Below are positions 55,263 to 64,000 of a stretch of DNA of 64,000 bases, piece after piece. Positions within the stretch are counted from its first letter, which is position 1; every line of letters starts with the position of its first letter. The position numbers and the translations under genes were made by a program. Source of the DNA: Ariolimax columbianus (taxonomy: Eukaryota > Mollusca > Gastropoda > Stylommatophora > Arionidae); assembly GCA_036924085.1 (NCBI GenBank), contig JAVGWX010000007.1, positions 97,238,641 through 97,302,640 on the forward strand. The letters run 5' to 3'. Under the pieces are notes generated by a model that saw only the letters and a list, made by a program, of their open reading frames with translations, did not search any database and was not told the DNA's origin.

Positions 55263-55653
55263 TAGTCAAAGAGATCGTGACCCAAGCCCATACTCTCGAA
55301 TGGAACTGCCCGTAGAAGACGCTAACGAATATGCCTACCTGGGAAGGTTCCTCAACATTGATAACAACATAGCACCTGAGATGATCAGGCGGAGACGGAC
55401 GAGCTGCACGGCTTCACCCGACTACGTGCAGACATCTTCGACTCGGCAGTCCTACCACCGCTCTGCTATGGTAGTGAAGCCTGGTATCTTTTAGAATTTT
55501 CTTTTTTTGTTGCTTAGATGTTTGCCTCACTAGTTTCTACTGGCGGAGGCGCGCCATTTTCTACCCCCGACCGTAGTGAATTGGGCGATATCATGACGCA
55601 TAAACCAGTGCTTGGATGCATGTGTGCGTCTGTATGTACCGATGCTAGGTTTA
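55263..55653. mobile_element. RTE C-terminal relic (+) and retroposon P (-), unit 2 copies
   Basis: Duplicates of 51900-52132 and 52133-52290. Confidence 0.78.
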
Positions 55654-55657
55654 TGCG

Positions 55658-56385
55658 AAAGACATACTTTTACTACGACACTAGTAGAAAATGAGACTCA
55701 CAAACAAAAAAGATCACTGAAAAAGAGGGTAAATAAAAAAAACCACACAACGAATCAGCCCACCAATCATTTTATTTTACGAAATAAAACCACTCAGATT
55801 GCCACTCCCTCCTCCTACTCCCCACGAAAGGAGGAGAGGAACGATCCTCAAGAGCCCTTGGGACCACCACAAGAGCCATGGTAGACCTAGAGCCAGCTTC
55901 ACGCTCAGAGGGAGTGACGCAATCTCGTCATCGTGGTTTCTGTACCGTCCAGATTTACTCGACGTCTCGGCAAGACAAACTTTAGAAATGATCCCTAAAA
56001 GTATGATCTTAAATTAAGATGGGTTCGCCGAGGACTCGGGCTTCCTGAAAATGTTGCCAGATTTTACTCTCGATATTAAAATAGCTTATTGTGAAAATAT
56101 GAATAAATAGCTAAATAATAAATTAAATGTATAGAATATAATGAATACGTTTTTAATGTTAGTTTTCTAAACATATACACTAATCGATTAAATATTAGCT
56201 TTATCTTTTAATAGTAATTTAAATGGCTTTAAATATAGTATCAGAAACAAGGGTAATAATGCAATGCAAACGCAATAATTTAATATTCTGAGGGACATAA
56301 TCAAGTTAATCTTTAATTCATATAAACTCGTGGTTTCTGTACCGTCCAAATTTACTCGACGTCTCGGCAAGATAAACTTTATGAA
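55658..56385. repeat. Partial third tandem unit
   Basis: Identical to unit 2 up to 56070, then increasingly different (first difference at 56071). It ends near 56310 and lacks the I-group fragment. A second copy of GTTTCTGTACCGTCCAAATT and the following ~35 bp occurs at 56333-56380. Confidence 0.9.
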
Positions 56386-56559
56386 TTTTTATTTTTGTTT
56401 TTCTTTTGTTTTTTGAAAAAATTCTTTAATGCACAATTTTAAAACAAAATTGTGTGTGATGTGAGGTGAACATTCCTATTAGATGAAACGTGAGATGGTG
56501 GGAGTTACACTTTGTAAGGCAAAGGTGACAAACATTTATTTGTGAAAGCATAAATGACT

Positions 56560-56887
56560 GTACATATAAATGAATGCACATATAAATGAATGCACATATA
56601 AATGAATGCACATGTGTACTTGCTGATACATACCTATTCATTTTTGCACATACAGATATCTTTTCTCATCCACAGGCACATAAAAATATATCCATATATA
56701 TATATATATATACACACACGTGCGCGCACACATGTATGCATACATACACACTCATACTTACACCCATGTATACATACATACATACATACATACATACATA
56801 CATACATACATACATGCATCCATCCATCCATCCCTCCATACGTACATATACACACATACATGTACATGCATGTAAACATGTACATAC

Positions 56888-56953
<66 letters not shown>

Positions 56954-57045
56954 GTATATGAAAATGAATAAACTCCCGTACCCACATACATATATGCAAC
57001 ATGCGTACATATCCGTACATACATATTTGCTTATACACACACATT

Positions 57046-57085
<40 letters not shown>

Positions 57086-57246
57086 TGAAAGGTGACATAC
57101 ATTTATTTGTGAAAGCATAAGTGAATGTACATATAAATGAATGCCAATATAAATGAAAGCACATGTGTACTTGCTGATACATACCTATTCATTTTTGCAC
57201 ATAGATATTTCTTTTCCCACCCACAGGCACATACAAATATAACCAT

Positions 57247-57308
<62 letters not shown>

Positions 57309-57580
57309 CATGCGCACACACATGTATACATACACACACACACGCATGCACGCACGCACACACACACACATACATACACACATACATACATACATACATA
57401 CATACACACATACACATGTACATACGCATATATATATATATATGTAAGTATATGTACATGAATAAACTCACGTACTCACATATATATATATATATATGCA
57501 ACATGTGTACGTATCCGTACATACATATTTGCTTATTCACACAGATTTGTATATATATATTTAAGTATTATATTTTTACA
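56560..57580. repeat. Microsatellite cluster in two tandem ~0.5-kb blocks
   Basis: Blocks 56519-57084 and 57085-57580 share the order ACATTTATTTGTGAAAGCAT, CACATGTGTACTTGCTGATA, CATTTTTGCACATA, then (TA)n/(CA)n/(CATA)n runs and the core TATCCGTACATACATATTTG. Longest run is (TA)n at about 56890-56950. All long open frames here are dinucleotide artefacts. Confidence 0.93.
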
Positions 57581-57582
57581 AA

Positions 57583-59696
57583 AATGCTATAGAGCCATAA
57601 AGGTGGTGTGTACTTGTACAGTAGTCAAGGGGGTAAGTAATGTGTGGCCTTCGTGAGAACCATTAGGTTTCTGTCAGTCCACTCTGCCATAAAACCCCGG
57701 CGATTTCCTGCCCATTGTCCTTTTAGTCAAGACAGAGGAACTGCCCGGTGGAGGAAAGAGCCACCATAAAACTGGTGAATTGAAAAGACATGAGATAAGA
57801 TTTGACCGCTGGGGGAGTGTTTGAGTGATTTAGTTCAGCAGAGAAGCCACCCCTCAGTTGGAAAGGGGGAAATTGATACTTTCCCACTCTGTGAACTGTT
57901 TAATACTGTTATTTTTGGTTATGGGGTTTTTGGAGAAAAAGGAGGTATAGTCCCAAAAAACGGCATACATTCATTCACTCTTTTCCCCATTAACACATTT
58001 TTTCTGTTTGAGTTGGCAAGAGAAATTGAAATTGAAAATTAAAATTGAACATGAAAATGATGAAGCATATTTTAACATACATATTTCACAGTACAACATT
58101 CACATTTGTTGGTCGCTACTGAACAACGCCTTTCTCACGAACATGTGTAGTAAAGTGTCTGGGGAGTATGTTCTGAAGCGATTTGAGGCTTCATTTCTAC
58201 ATCTCCATATGATGTGTCTGTTCTGATAACAGAATTAGCATTTGTGTTTGAATGTTTGATGTCGTGTCTGGTATAGTGTTTAACATTATTGCCTTATACA
58301 TGTCTACGTTCTGTCTTGTTTGTGTCTCGATTGTGTCTTGTAGAATTTGTCTTGTGGGTATGACTGTACTGCACGAGTACAAAATGTTGTCTTCTGTTTC
58401 TTTTTCTCTCGTCTGACATAGTTGACATTTGGGTTTGCGTTGTTTTCCTGTGTTTATGGAGTTAAGTTGACAAACAAGTCTGTAAGCGACTTCTCTAGCT
58501 TTTGGTGTAATGTGTGGGTTGTGTAGATTTGTGAACGTGTTTGTGTAGTCTGTTTTAAAATATTTGTAACCTCGTTTTATTCTAAGGTGTAGTTGGGGTG
58601 CTTGTAGCTTGACTAGATGTTTGTATATTTGATTTGTCTTCTGTTGTGTTAGTTGTTCGTGTCCTAGGATGGCTTTTATGCATGACGTGTAAAAGGGCGG
58701 CAATGTCCCACAGAAGTGTGGTGTTGCGTTGTTTATTGGTATCAGCTTGGATATACTAAGACCAATGTAATAGTGCACAAGTGTGTGTTGTTCTGGATGT
58801 TTTACAATCCACCTGACATGGCCTATTCGGAGGGACTGTATTTTGGTCTGTATGTTTTGGAGTGCGATACCTCCGAGTCTCTTGTCTTGTGCCAGTGTGT
58901 GTTGTCTTATGCCAGTGTGTGTTGTCTTGTGCCAGTGTGTTGGCTTATGCTGTATATGGTGTTTGCGAAAATGAAACCCCTAATGAGTTTGTTGATATCC
59001 TTGATTGTCTGATGTGGGGGTTCAAACACTGTGGCTGTGTAGATTAATTTGGGGATGATGTATGTGTTTACTATTATGCTACGGCCAAAAATTGTGGCTG
59101 TTTTGTATCTGTATCTTTGTAGCATGTCTTTTATTTTGGTCGTTAAATGTGTCCATGTGTCGTGGTGAATGTGGTTGGGGTCAGATAGGAAGGTTAGGCC
59201 GTACAATTTAATGGAGTCTCTTATTTTTAGAACAAAAGGAAAGTTTTCTTTGTTTTTCCACTGGCCTGTGCCCATAATAGTGGATTTTTGTATATTTATT
59301 TGTGCCCCACTGTCTTTGCCAAATTGTGCAAAAGTGTTTAGAATGTTTTCTATTGATGTGTAGTCTGGGGGAAAGAAGACGGTGTCGTCTGCGTAGGCAA
59401 GCAACTTCTCCTTTGCTCCATGTATGTGTGTGCCTTTTATGGAGCTGTTCTGTCTGATTTTCTCTAATAGGGGCTCTAAGGCAAGGGTATAGAGCAATGG
59501 GGAGAGGGAAAATCCCTGTCTCACTGATTTGGTTAGCCGAAAGGCACTTGTAACCTGGTGGTTTACCAGTACCTTGCTTTCAGGCTTTGCGTATAGGATT
59601 TTTATCCACTTTCTAAAATGGTCTCCAATGTTGCAACTCTCGAGGACTTTATGGAGGTACTGATGGGATATCCTATCAAAAGCTTTTTCTTGATTT
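57583..59696 (-). mobile_element. Tx1-like LINE, copy B
   Basis: Same family as 45806-48440. The - strand frame 58907-59524 has QGFSLSPLLYTLALEPLLEK and an intact YADDTVFFPPDYTS catalytic box. Frame 58197-58778 has the downstream domain with CQLCQTREKETEDNILYSCS, a zinc-knuckle-like motif. It is truncated at its 5' end inside DQEKAFD (59696). Its 3' end abuts the microsatellite cluster at about 57560-57583. Confidence 0.88.
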
Positions 59697-59880
59697 AATG
59701 CTGAGCACCATAGGTCACAACGCTACTACTGTCGCCACGTCGTGTGCTGGATATGTTTTTGTTTTTTCACGCCCAACATAAAAGCAACATATGCAGTACC
59801 TGGGATTCGATCAGCTACCCTCCTTGTCGGCATGCAGGAATTGAACCCATTCGGCAGTGTTATATTTCATAATTTCCCAT
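59697..59880 (-). mobile_element. Possible tRNA-like SINE fragment
   Basis: The - strand contains GGGTTCAATTCC and GATCGAATCCC, both close to a Pol III B box, before a body with GTTGGGCGTGAAAAAACAAA. No clear A box, so this is tentative. Confidence 0.3.
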
Positions 59881-59886
59881 ATTTCA

Positions 59887-60846
59887 AAAGTAGACAAATG
59901 GACTAAAACGGACAATACTTTGAGTCAGTTCAGACATGTAAATGATTGTTCAGAGGTTTTCCAATCAATCATTTGTAAAGCAAAAGTAGACAAATGGACT
60001 AAAACGGACAATACTTTGAGTCAGTTCAGACATGTAAATGATTGTTCAGAGGTTTTCCAATCAATCATTTGTAAAGCAAAAGTAGACAAATGGACTAAAA
60101 CGGACAATACTTTGAGTCAGTTCAGACATGTAAATGATTGTTCAGAGGTTTTCCAATCAATCATTTGTAAAGCAAAAGTAGACAAATGGACTAAAACGGA
60201 CAATACTTTGAGTCAGTTCAGACATGTTAATGATTGTTCAGAGGTTTTCCAATCAATCATTTGTAAAGCAAAAGTAGACAAATGGACTAAAACGGACAAT
60301 ACTTTGAGTCAGTTCAGACATGTAAATGATTGTTCAGAGGTTTTCCAATCAATCATTTGTAAAGCAAAAGTAGACAAATGGACTAAAACGGACAATACTT
60401 TGAGTCAGTTCAGACATGTAAATGATTGTTCAGAGGTTTTCCAATCAATCATTTGTAAAGCAAAAGTAGACAAATGGACTAAAACGGACAATACTTTGAG
60501 TCAGTTCAGACATGTAAATGATTGTTCAGAGGTTTTCCAATCAATCATTTGTAAAGCAAAAGTAGACAAATGGACTAAAACGGACAATACTTTGAGTCAG
60601 TTCAGACATGTTAATGATTGTTCAGAGGTTTTCCAATCAATCATTTGTAAAGCAAAAGTAGACAAATGGACTAAAACGGACAATACTTTGAGTCAGTTCA
60701 GACATGTTAATGATTGTTCAGAGGTTTTCCAATCAATCATTTGTAAAGCAAAAGTAGACAAATGGACTAAAACGGACAATACTTTGAGTCAGTTCAGACA
60801 TGTAAATGATTGTTCAGAGGTTTTCCAATCAATCATTTCTAAAGCA
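59887..60846 (+). repeat. 96-bp satellite-like array, 10 units, open for 333 codons
   Basis: Ten nearly identical 96-bp units, each encoding KVDKWTKTDNTLSQFRHVND plus CSEVFQSIICKA. The frame 59857-60858 stays open because 96 is a multiple of three. Variation seen: GTA/GTT in one valine codon (synonymous) and TGT to TCT in the last unit. No known domain. I treat it as a repeat, not a proven gene. Confidence 0.92.
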
Positions 60847-60967
60847 ATTTCTCTATAGCAAGACCCCAGTGATGAGATTGCTGTGGATGATACAAATGGA
60901 ATGGGGACGGTCCGGGGAGAAAATGTCGAAGAGTTTAAAAACAACTAATAATTGAAAATACAAATTT

Positions 60968-61215
60968 TTGGGGATAAAGTGTTTGCCTATCTGTATTCTT
61001 CTAGTGGAAACACGCCCTTTCCACTCCGGGCCACAGCCTTTTAGGTAATATCAGGAGGTACTAACTAGTGTGTGGATGCATGTGTGTGTCTGTATGTACA
61101 TGTGATAATTAGGGCGATCTCAGAGGTGAACCCTGAAGGCGCGTATGAAAATTATGTAAGAGTGTGATTGTTGGACAGAGTTGTGTAAGAGTGTGGTTTT
61201 TTGAAAAAGTAAAAT
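60968..61215 (-). mobile_element. Retroposon P, diverged long copy
   Basis: Follows the P order in reverse: TTTGCCTATCTGTATTCTTC, GGTAATATCAGGAGGTACTA, GTGTGGATGCATGTGTGTGT and AAAATGAAACAGAGTG. Confidence 0.7.
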
Positions 61216-62220
61216 GAAACAGAGTGTAACTTACGAAGAGGAGAGTGTCTGCATATCCTCCAAGGTTTCGAATGCCGTAATTTATATCGATGAGTCTGTG
61301 CTACGTTATAAGAAAGCCGGTTAGGGGCCGTCCCTGTTAGAGTGCAAGGAAGGGTCGTTGCTGAGAGGAGCCGTACATGCTGGGCAACAACCTCCAGTGT
61401 TAGAATGGAGATCAAGGCAGTGACCAACTCTTATGTGGTTATATGGGACCTCTTTAATTAATGAGGACCGTAATCGTCTCTGACTCATACTCCTTTCTTC
61501 GGAAGGTGCCGAAGGGCATGAGCAGATAGTGGGCATACAGACCTTGAACCTCCTGAAACGTGTGGATCCACTGCCCTGGTCATGCTTGGGGGAATGAAAG
61601 AGCTGCCATCTTGGCTTCAGGGGCACCAATATTGGGGCATTAGTAATGGATAGAGATGACATTTTGAAGTCAATCATCGACCACATTATGGATGAAGACA
61701 CTGCAGGCGACGAACTAGCAATGCACAGGTTGCATGATTTTGAAATCATATGCGGTTCCAGCAAAGAGTGGTGCCTTAGAGGACGTTGCAGGAGTGTGTA
61801 CAACCAGCGAGCTACATGAACCATCAGTACCTACACCCTTCACCATATGCTGAGAGGGACTGAACACATATGGGTCTATCCGTAGTGCAATGACGTCGAT
61901 TCTTAATAAATAGATCAAAACAGAAATGTATGTGACAAACTAATCTGCACTCATTTCGAAATCACGAGGCTCTGTTTTAGACGGTGACTCTGGGGGATCA
62001 TTGGCAGAGATAATATGATCCATGATTGGTATGACAAATGTGTACACACATAAAATATTGGATGAGACTGTTATTTTAATTTTACATAAAGATATGCAAT
62101 CGGAACCAAATTTGCAGCTTATAAAACAACTATATAAAGCGACATTCCTGGCATTCTATATTTCAAAACCGAAAGTGACCACTGAATCACTTTTTAACCA
62201 AACACGGAAACAAATCGTGA
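61216..62220. other. Unclassified sequence upstream of RALGAPA
   Basis: 61321-61824 is open on the - strand for 167 codons, and about 61504-61797 is also open on the + strand (RGTNIGALVMDRDDILKSII). I recognise neither. The codon pattern does not decide between strands. Confidence 0.3.
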
Positions 62221-62262
62221 GCATGCGCACATGTCTGCAACCACCGCCATTGGCAGTAAATC
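62221..62262 (+). promoter_or_regulatory. Possible RALGAPA promoter motifs
   Basis: GCATGCGCAC (62221-62230, NRF1-like), CCGCCAT (62244-62250, YY1-like) and ATTGGC (62249-62254, inverted CCAAT) cluster 80-120 bp before the start codon. Motif matches only. Confidence 0.3.
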
Positions 62263-62307
62263 TGAAAATTTGAGATTATGCCATTAGTGTTTCTGAAGCA
62301 AATAAGA

Positions 62308-62334
62308 ATGCGAATTCGTTTTGTGCCATTGTGA
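62308..62334 (+). other. Possible upstream ORF (8 codons) before RALGAPA
   Basis: ATG CGA ATT CGT TTT GTG CCA TTG TGA ends 7 nt before the main ATG. It matters only if the transcription start lies upstream of 62308, which I cannot see. Confidence 0.35.
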
Positions 62335-62341
62335 TTACTCA

Positions 62342-62468
62342 ATGTCTGCGACGCTGTCGATATTCAGGAAGACAACCAGTCATGGCGACATCAAGAAATC
62401 TGCACAGAAAGTCGCTGACACGAAAAAAGACACGGCCACTCGCTTGAAACATCTTCGCCTTGTTTTGG
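62342..62468 (+). CDS. RALGAPA1: Ral GTPase-activating protein subunit alpha, first coding exon
   Basis: It encodes [20 protein letters not shown] then [20 protein letters not shown] and VL, followed by a GTCAGT donor after one extra base (phase 1). The block GDxKKSxQKVxDxKKDxxTRLKHLR is the conserved N-terminus of RALGAPA1/2, the catalytic subunit of the RalGAP complex that, with RALGAPB, inactivates RalA and RalB downstream of AKT. Its GAP domain lies at the far C-terminus, beyond this window. ATG at 62342 is chosen because the homology begins right after it and an in-frame TAA lies at 62303. An upstream ORF starts at 62308. Paralogue 1 versus 2 cannot be decided from 42 residues. Confidence 0.85.
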
Positions 62469-63061
62469 GTCAGTTTGACTTAAAATTATTATTATTCTCT
62501 TCTTCGAAATTAAAAAAAAGAAAGTATCTATCACTGGAGTAAGTGAATTTATTTATTCGCGACAACACTAGGGAGATACGTTTTTTTCTATTAATATTTT
62601 GAAGGGTTTTAGTCTGAGTCCAGAGTGTCACCAGCTTGTGACAATGATTTAATGAATCGAATGCTGACCGGTTTGGACAATCTCGGCTCACTTCGTCTAC
62701 GTGCAAATATGTGCAAGTTACATTCCGCTATTACATTTTGTAATGAAGTATTGCTTATATATTATATAAGTATGCTGTTAGAGCAGTAAAGCTCAAATTT
62801 TCTTTTTCATATAGTGTCATTGCGAATGGCAGTGTCTGTCTTCAATTTCACATACCAGTTGAGTGGGCGGTGGCAAGGCCCTTGCCAACCCTTGAAGGGT
62901 TGTTTAGTTAAACTTTTATTTACTTTTAAGTTTAAGTGTTTAGTCTAAAGTTTATAAATTCTTTTGATTTTATTTTAAGTTGTAATTTTAAACTGTCTTC
63001 TTTCTTAGCCGTTCTTTATCTCATTTTCCAGAAATCTGGCCTGTTGTTATATTTGATTTAG
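62469..63061. other. RALGAPA intron 1, nothing recognised
   Basis: AT-rich intronic sequence. 62878-63060 may belong to a dispersed element ending in the CR1-like tail. Confidence 0.4.
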
Positions 63062-63121
63062 AATACAGACTCTGCAGAGTCTTCTAAACCAGTATAAAGA
63101 CGTTAAGTTAAGTTAAGTTTA
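63062..63121 (+). mobile_element. CR1-like LINE 3' tail fragment (+)
   Basis: Matches the last ~55 bp of the LINE at 1-1477, from ATACAGACTCTGCAG to the TTAAG repeats. Confidence 0.8.
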
Positions 63122-63204
63122 AGTGATCATGCTAGGTTTGCTGAAGAAAGTTCTGAAGGTAAATAACACAGAGCAAAGAAAAGTCTAACTGCAAGATAAC
63201 TAAA

Positions 63205-63265
63205 GTTAACGTCTTTATACTGATTTAGAAGACTCTGCAGATTCTGTATACAACCAGTTTCATCT
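63205..63265 (-). mobile_element. CR1-like LINE 3' tail fragment (-)
   Basis: The reverse complement gives AACTGGTTGTATACAGAATC, TGCAGAGTCTTCTAAA and CAGTATAAAGACGTTAAC, the same tail in the opposite orientation. Confidence 0.8.
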
Positions 63266-63299
63266 ATATTTTCTTGATCTAAAAGCTATATTTTGATCT

Positions 63300-64000
63300 A
63301 GACTGCAAAAGAAATGATTCCCAAGACATCGCACAAGAAACAGAGCTATATAACAGAGGAAATACAGAAACTCATTGCAGAAAGGCAACAATTAAAACAA
63401 ATGGGAAGTAAGGGGACCAACACAGCATATAAAAACTGCGCAAGAAAAGTTGGAAGAGAAATAAAAAAAGATAAAAGAAGATACATAGTAGAAGCGTGTA
63501 AGGATATAGAAAACCTACAACAACAAGGCAGAGAAAGAGATGCATTTAAAGCAATAAGAACACTGACAAGGGAATTCTGTCCGGTTCCACATGTCATAAA
63601 TGACAAAGAGGATAACACATTAACAGAAACCAAAGACATACTAAATAGATGGAGAGAGTACTGCAGAACCATGTATGGAGATAGCACAAAACGCTCAGTT
63701 ACAATCCTACCAAAGGATAAGAAAGAACCTGAACCAACATTGGAAGAAGTACGCTCTGCAATTGAAAGCCTGAAAAAAGGAAAGTCCCCAGGATGCAATG
63801 ATATCCCAGCAGAGCTAATACAAGCAGGAGGAGAGGCATGTGCTTGAGTCTATCACAAGCGGTGTAAACAGATATGGCAGAGTGGCCAGAAGCATGGAAG
63901 AAATCAATTTATATTCCCCTCCCCAAAAAAGGCAACCTGAAGCTGTGCACTACCGAACTATCGTGCTGATCAGCCACACTAGCAAGATACTCTTGCGAAT
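63300..64000 (+). mobile_element. LINE fragment, pre-RT linker and RT start (probably family E)
   Basis: Frame 63314-63847 reads WREYCRTMYGD, EPTLEEVRSAIESLKKGKSP and DIPAELIQAGGEA. A second frame, with frameshifts, continues YRTIVLISHTSKILLR at the window end. This is the conserved start of RT in a common invertebrate LINE class. The element continues outside the window and sits in RALGAPA intron 1, sense orientation. Confidence 0.82.

Larger units (their letters stand above)
52295..55657. repeat. 3.36-kb tandem unit 2
   Basis: 3363 bp. Its start matches unit 3, and its remainder matches unit 1 with only one difference noticed (GATGATAGG at 52278-52286 versus GATGCTAGG at 55641-55649). Contains the same relics as unit 1. 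Confidence 0.95.

Noticed and set aside
56586..57592. Six long open frames on both strands
   Set aside because: Dinucleotide and tetranucleotide repeats only. No conserved motif.

Overview
The window is metazoan nuclear DNA: spliced host exons with GT/AG borders, tRNA-derived SINEs, many non-LTR retrotransposon (LINE) copies, DNA transposon relics, and a very high load of minisatellites. The mix of CR1/L2-like, I-group (with RNase H), Tx1-like, RTE-like and Penelope-like elements fits a large-genome invertebrate. A mollusc or other lophotrochozoan is my guess, but the sequence alone does not settle it.

Two host genes are recognisable, both on the + strand. (1) The last four coding exons of GTP cyclohydrolase I (GCH1) lie at 15264-15319, 18178-18209, 22847-22931 and 23653-23782. 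They join in phase and end in a TAG stop, with a possible AATAAA signal at 23945. Earlier exons, including the one with the Cys-Glu-His-His zinc site, must lie upstream of the window, so everything from base 1 to about 23.6 kb is GCH1 intron. (2) The first coding exon of a Ral GTPase-activating protein alpha subunit (RALGAPA) lies at 62342-62468, with a good donor site. The rest of that gene lies beyond the window.

Layout. 1-6 kb: two CR1-like LINE copies, one SINE and a decayed DDE transposase. 6.5-8.6 kb: an 82-bp satellite with a poly(A) retroposon inserted in it. 8.9-15 kb: a tRNA-SINE and a run of unrelated minisatellites (16, 39, 41, 55, 37 and 27 bp units). 15.7-17.4 kb: a LINE relic fused to a mariner relic. 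18.2-21.5 kb: a minisatellite and a nearly intact CR1-like ORF2 antisense to GCH1. 21.6-22.9 kb: a 108-bp array that duplicates the 3' splice site and start of GCH1 exon 5. 25-32 kb: Penelope-like, LINE and pogo-like relics plus arrays. 32.9-45.2 kb: three I-group LINE insertions, each with a perfect target-site duplication, plus SINEs. 45.5-48.4 and 56.5-59.7 kb: two Tx1-like LINEs whose 3' ends lie in AC/AT microsatellites. 48.9-56.4 kb: a 3.36-kb segment tandemly repeated (two full units and a partial one). 59.9-60.8 kb: a 96-bp array open in frame for 333 codons. 62.3 kb: RALGAPA exon 1, then a LINE fragment running off the end.

The most interesting feature is the GCH1 exon 5 neighbourhood. 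Upstream, three in-frame copies of its acceptor and first 36 nt could add multiples of 36 residues if used. Downstream, an 18-bp array in intron 5 repeats a consensus-like splice donor (GGTGAGT) about ten times. I found no evidence of a prokaryotic system, CRISPR array or virus.
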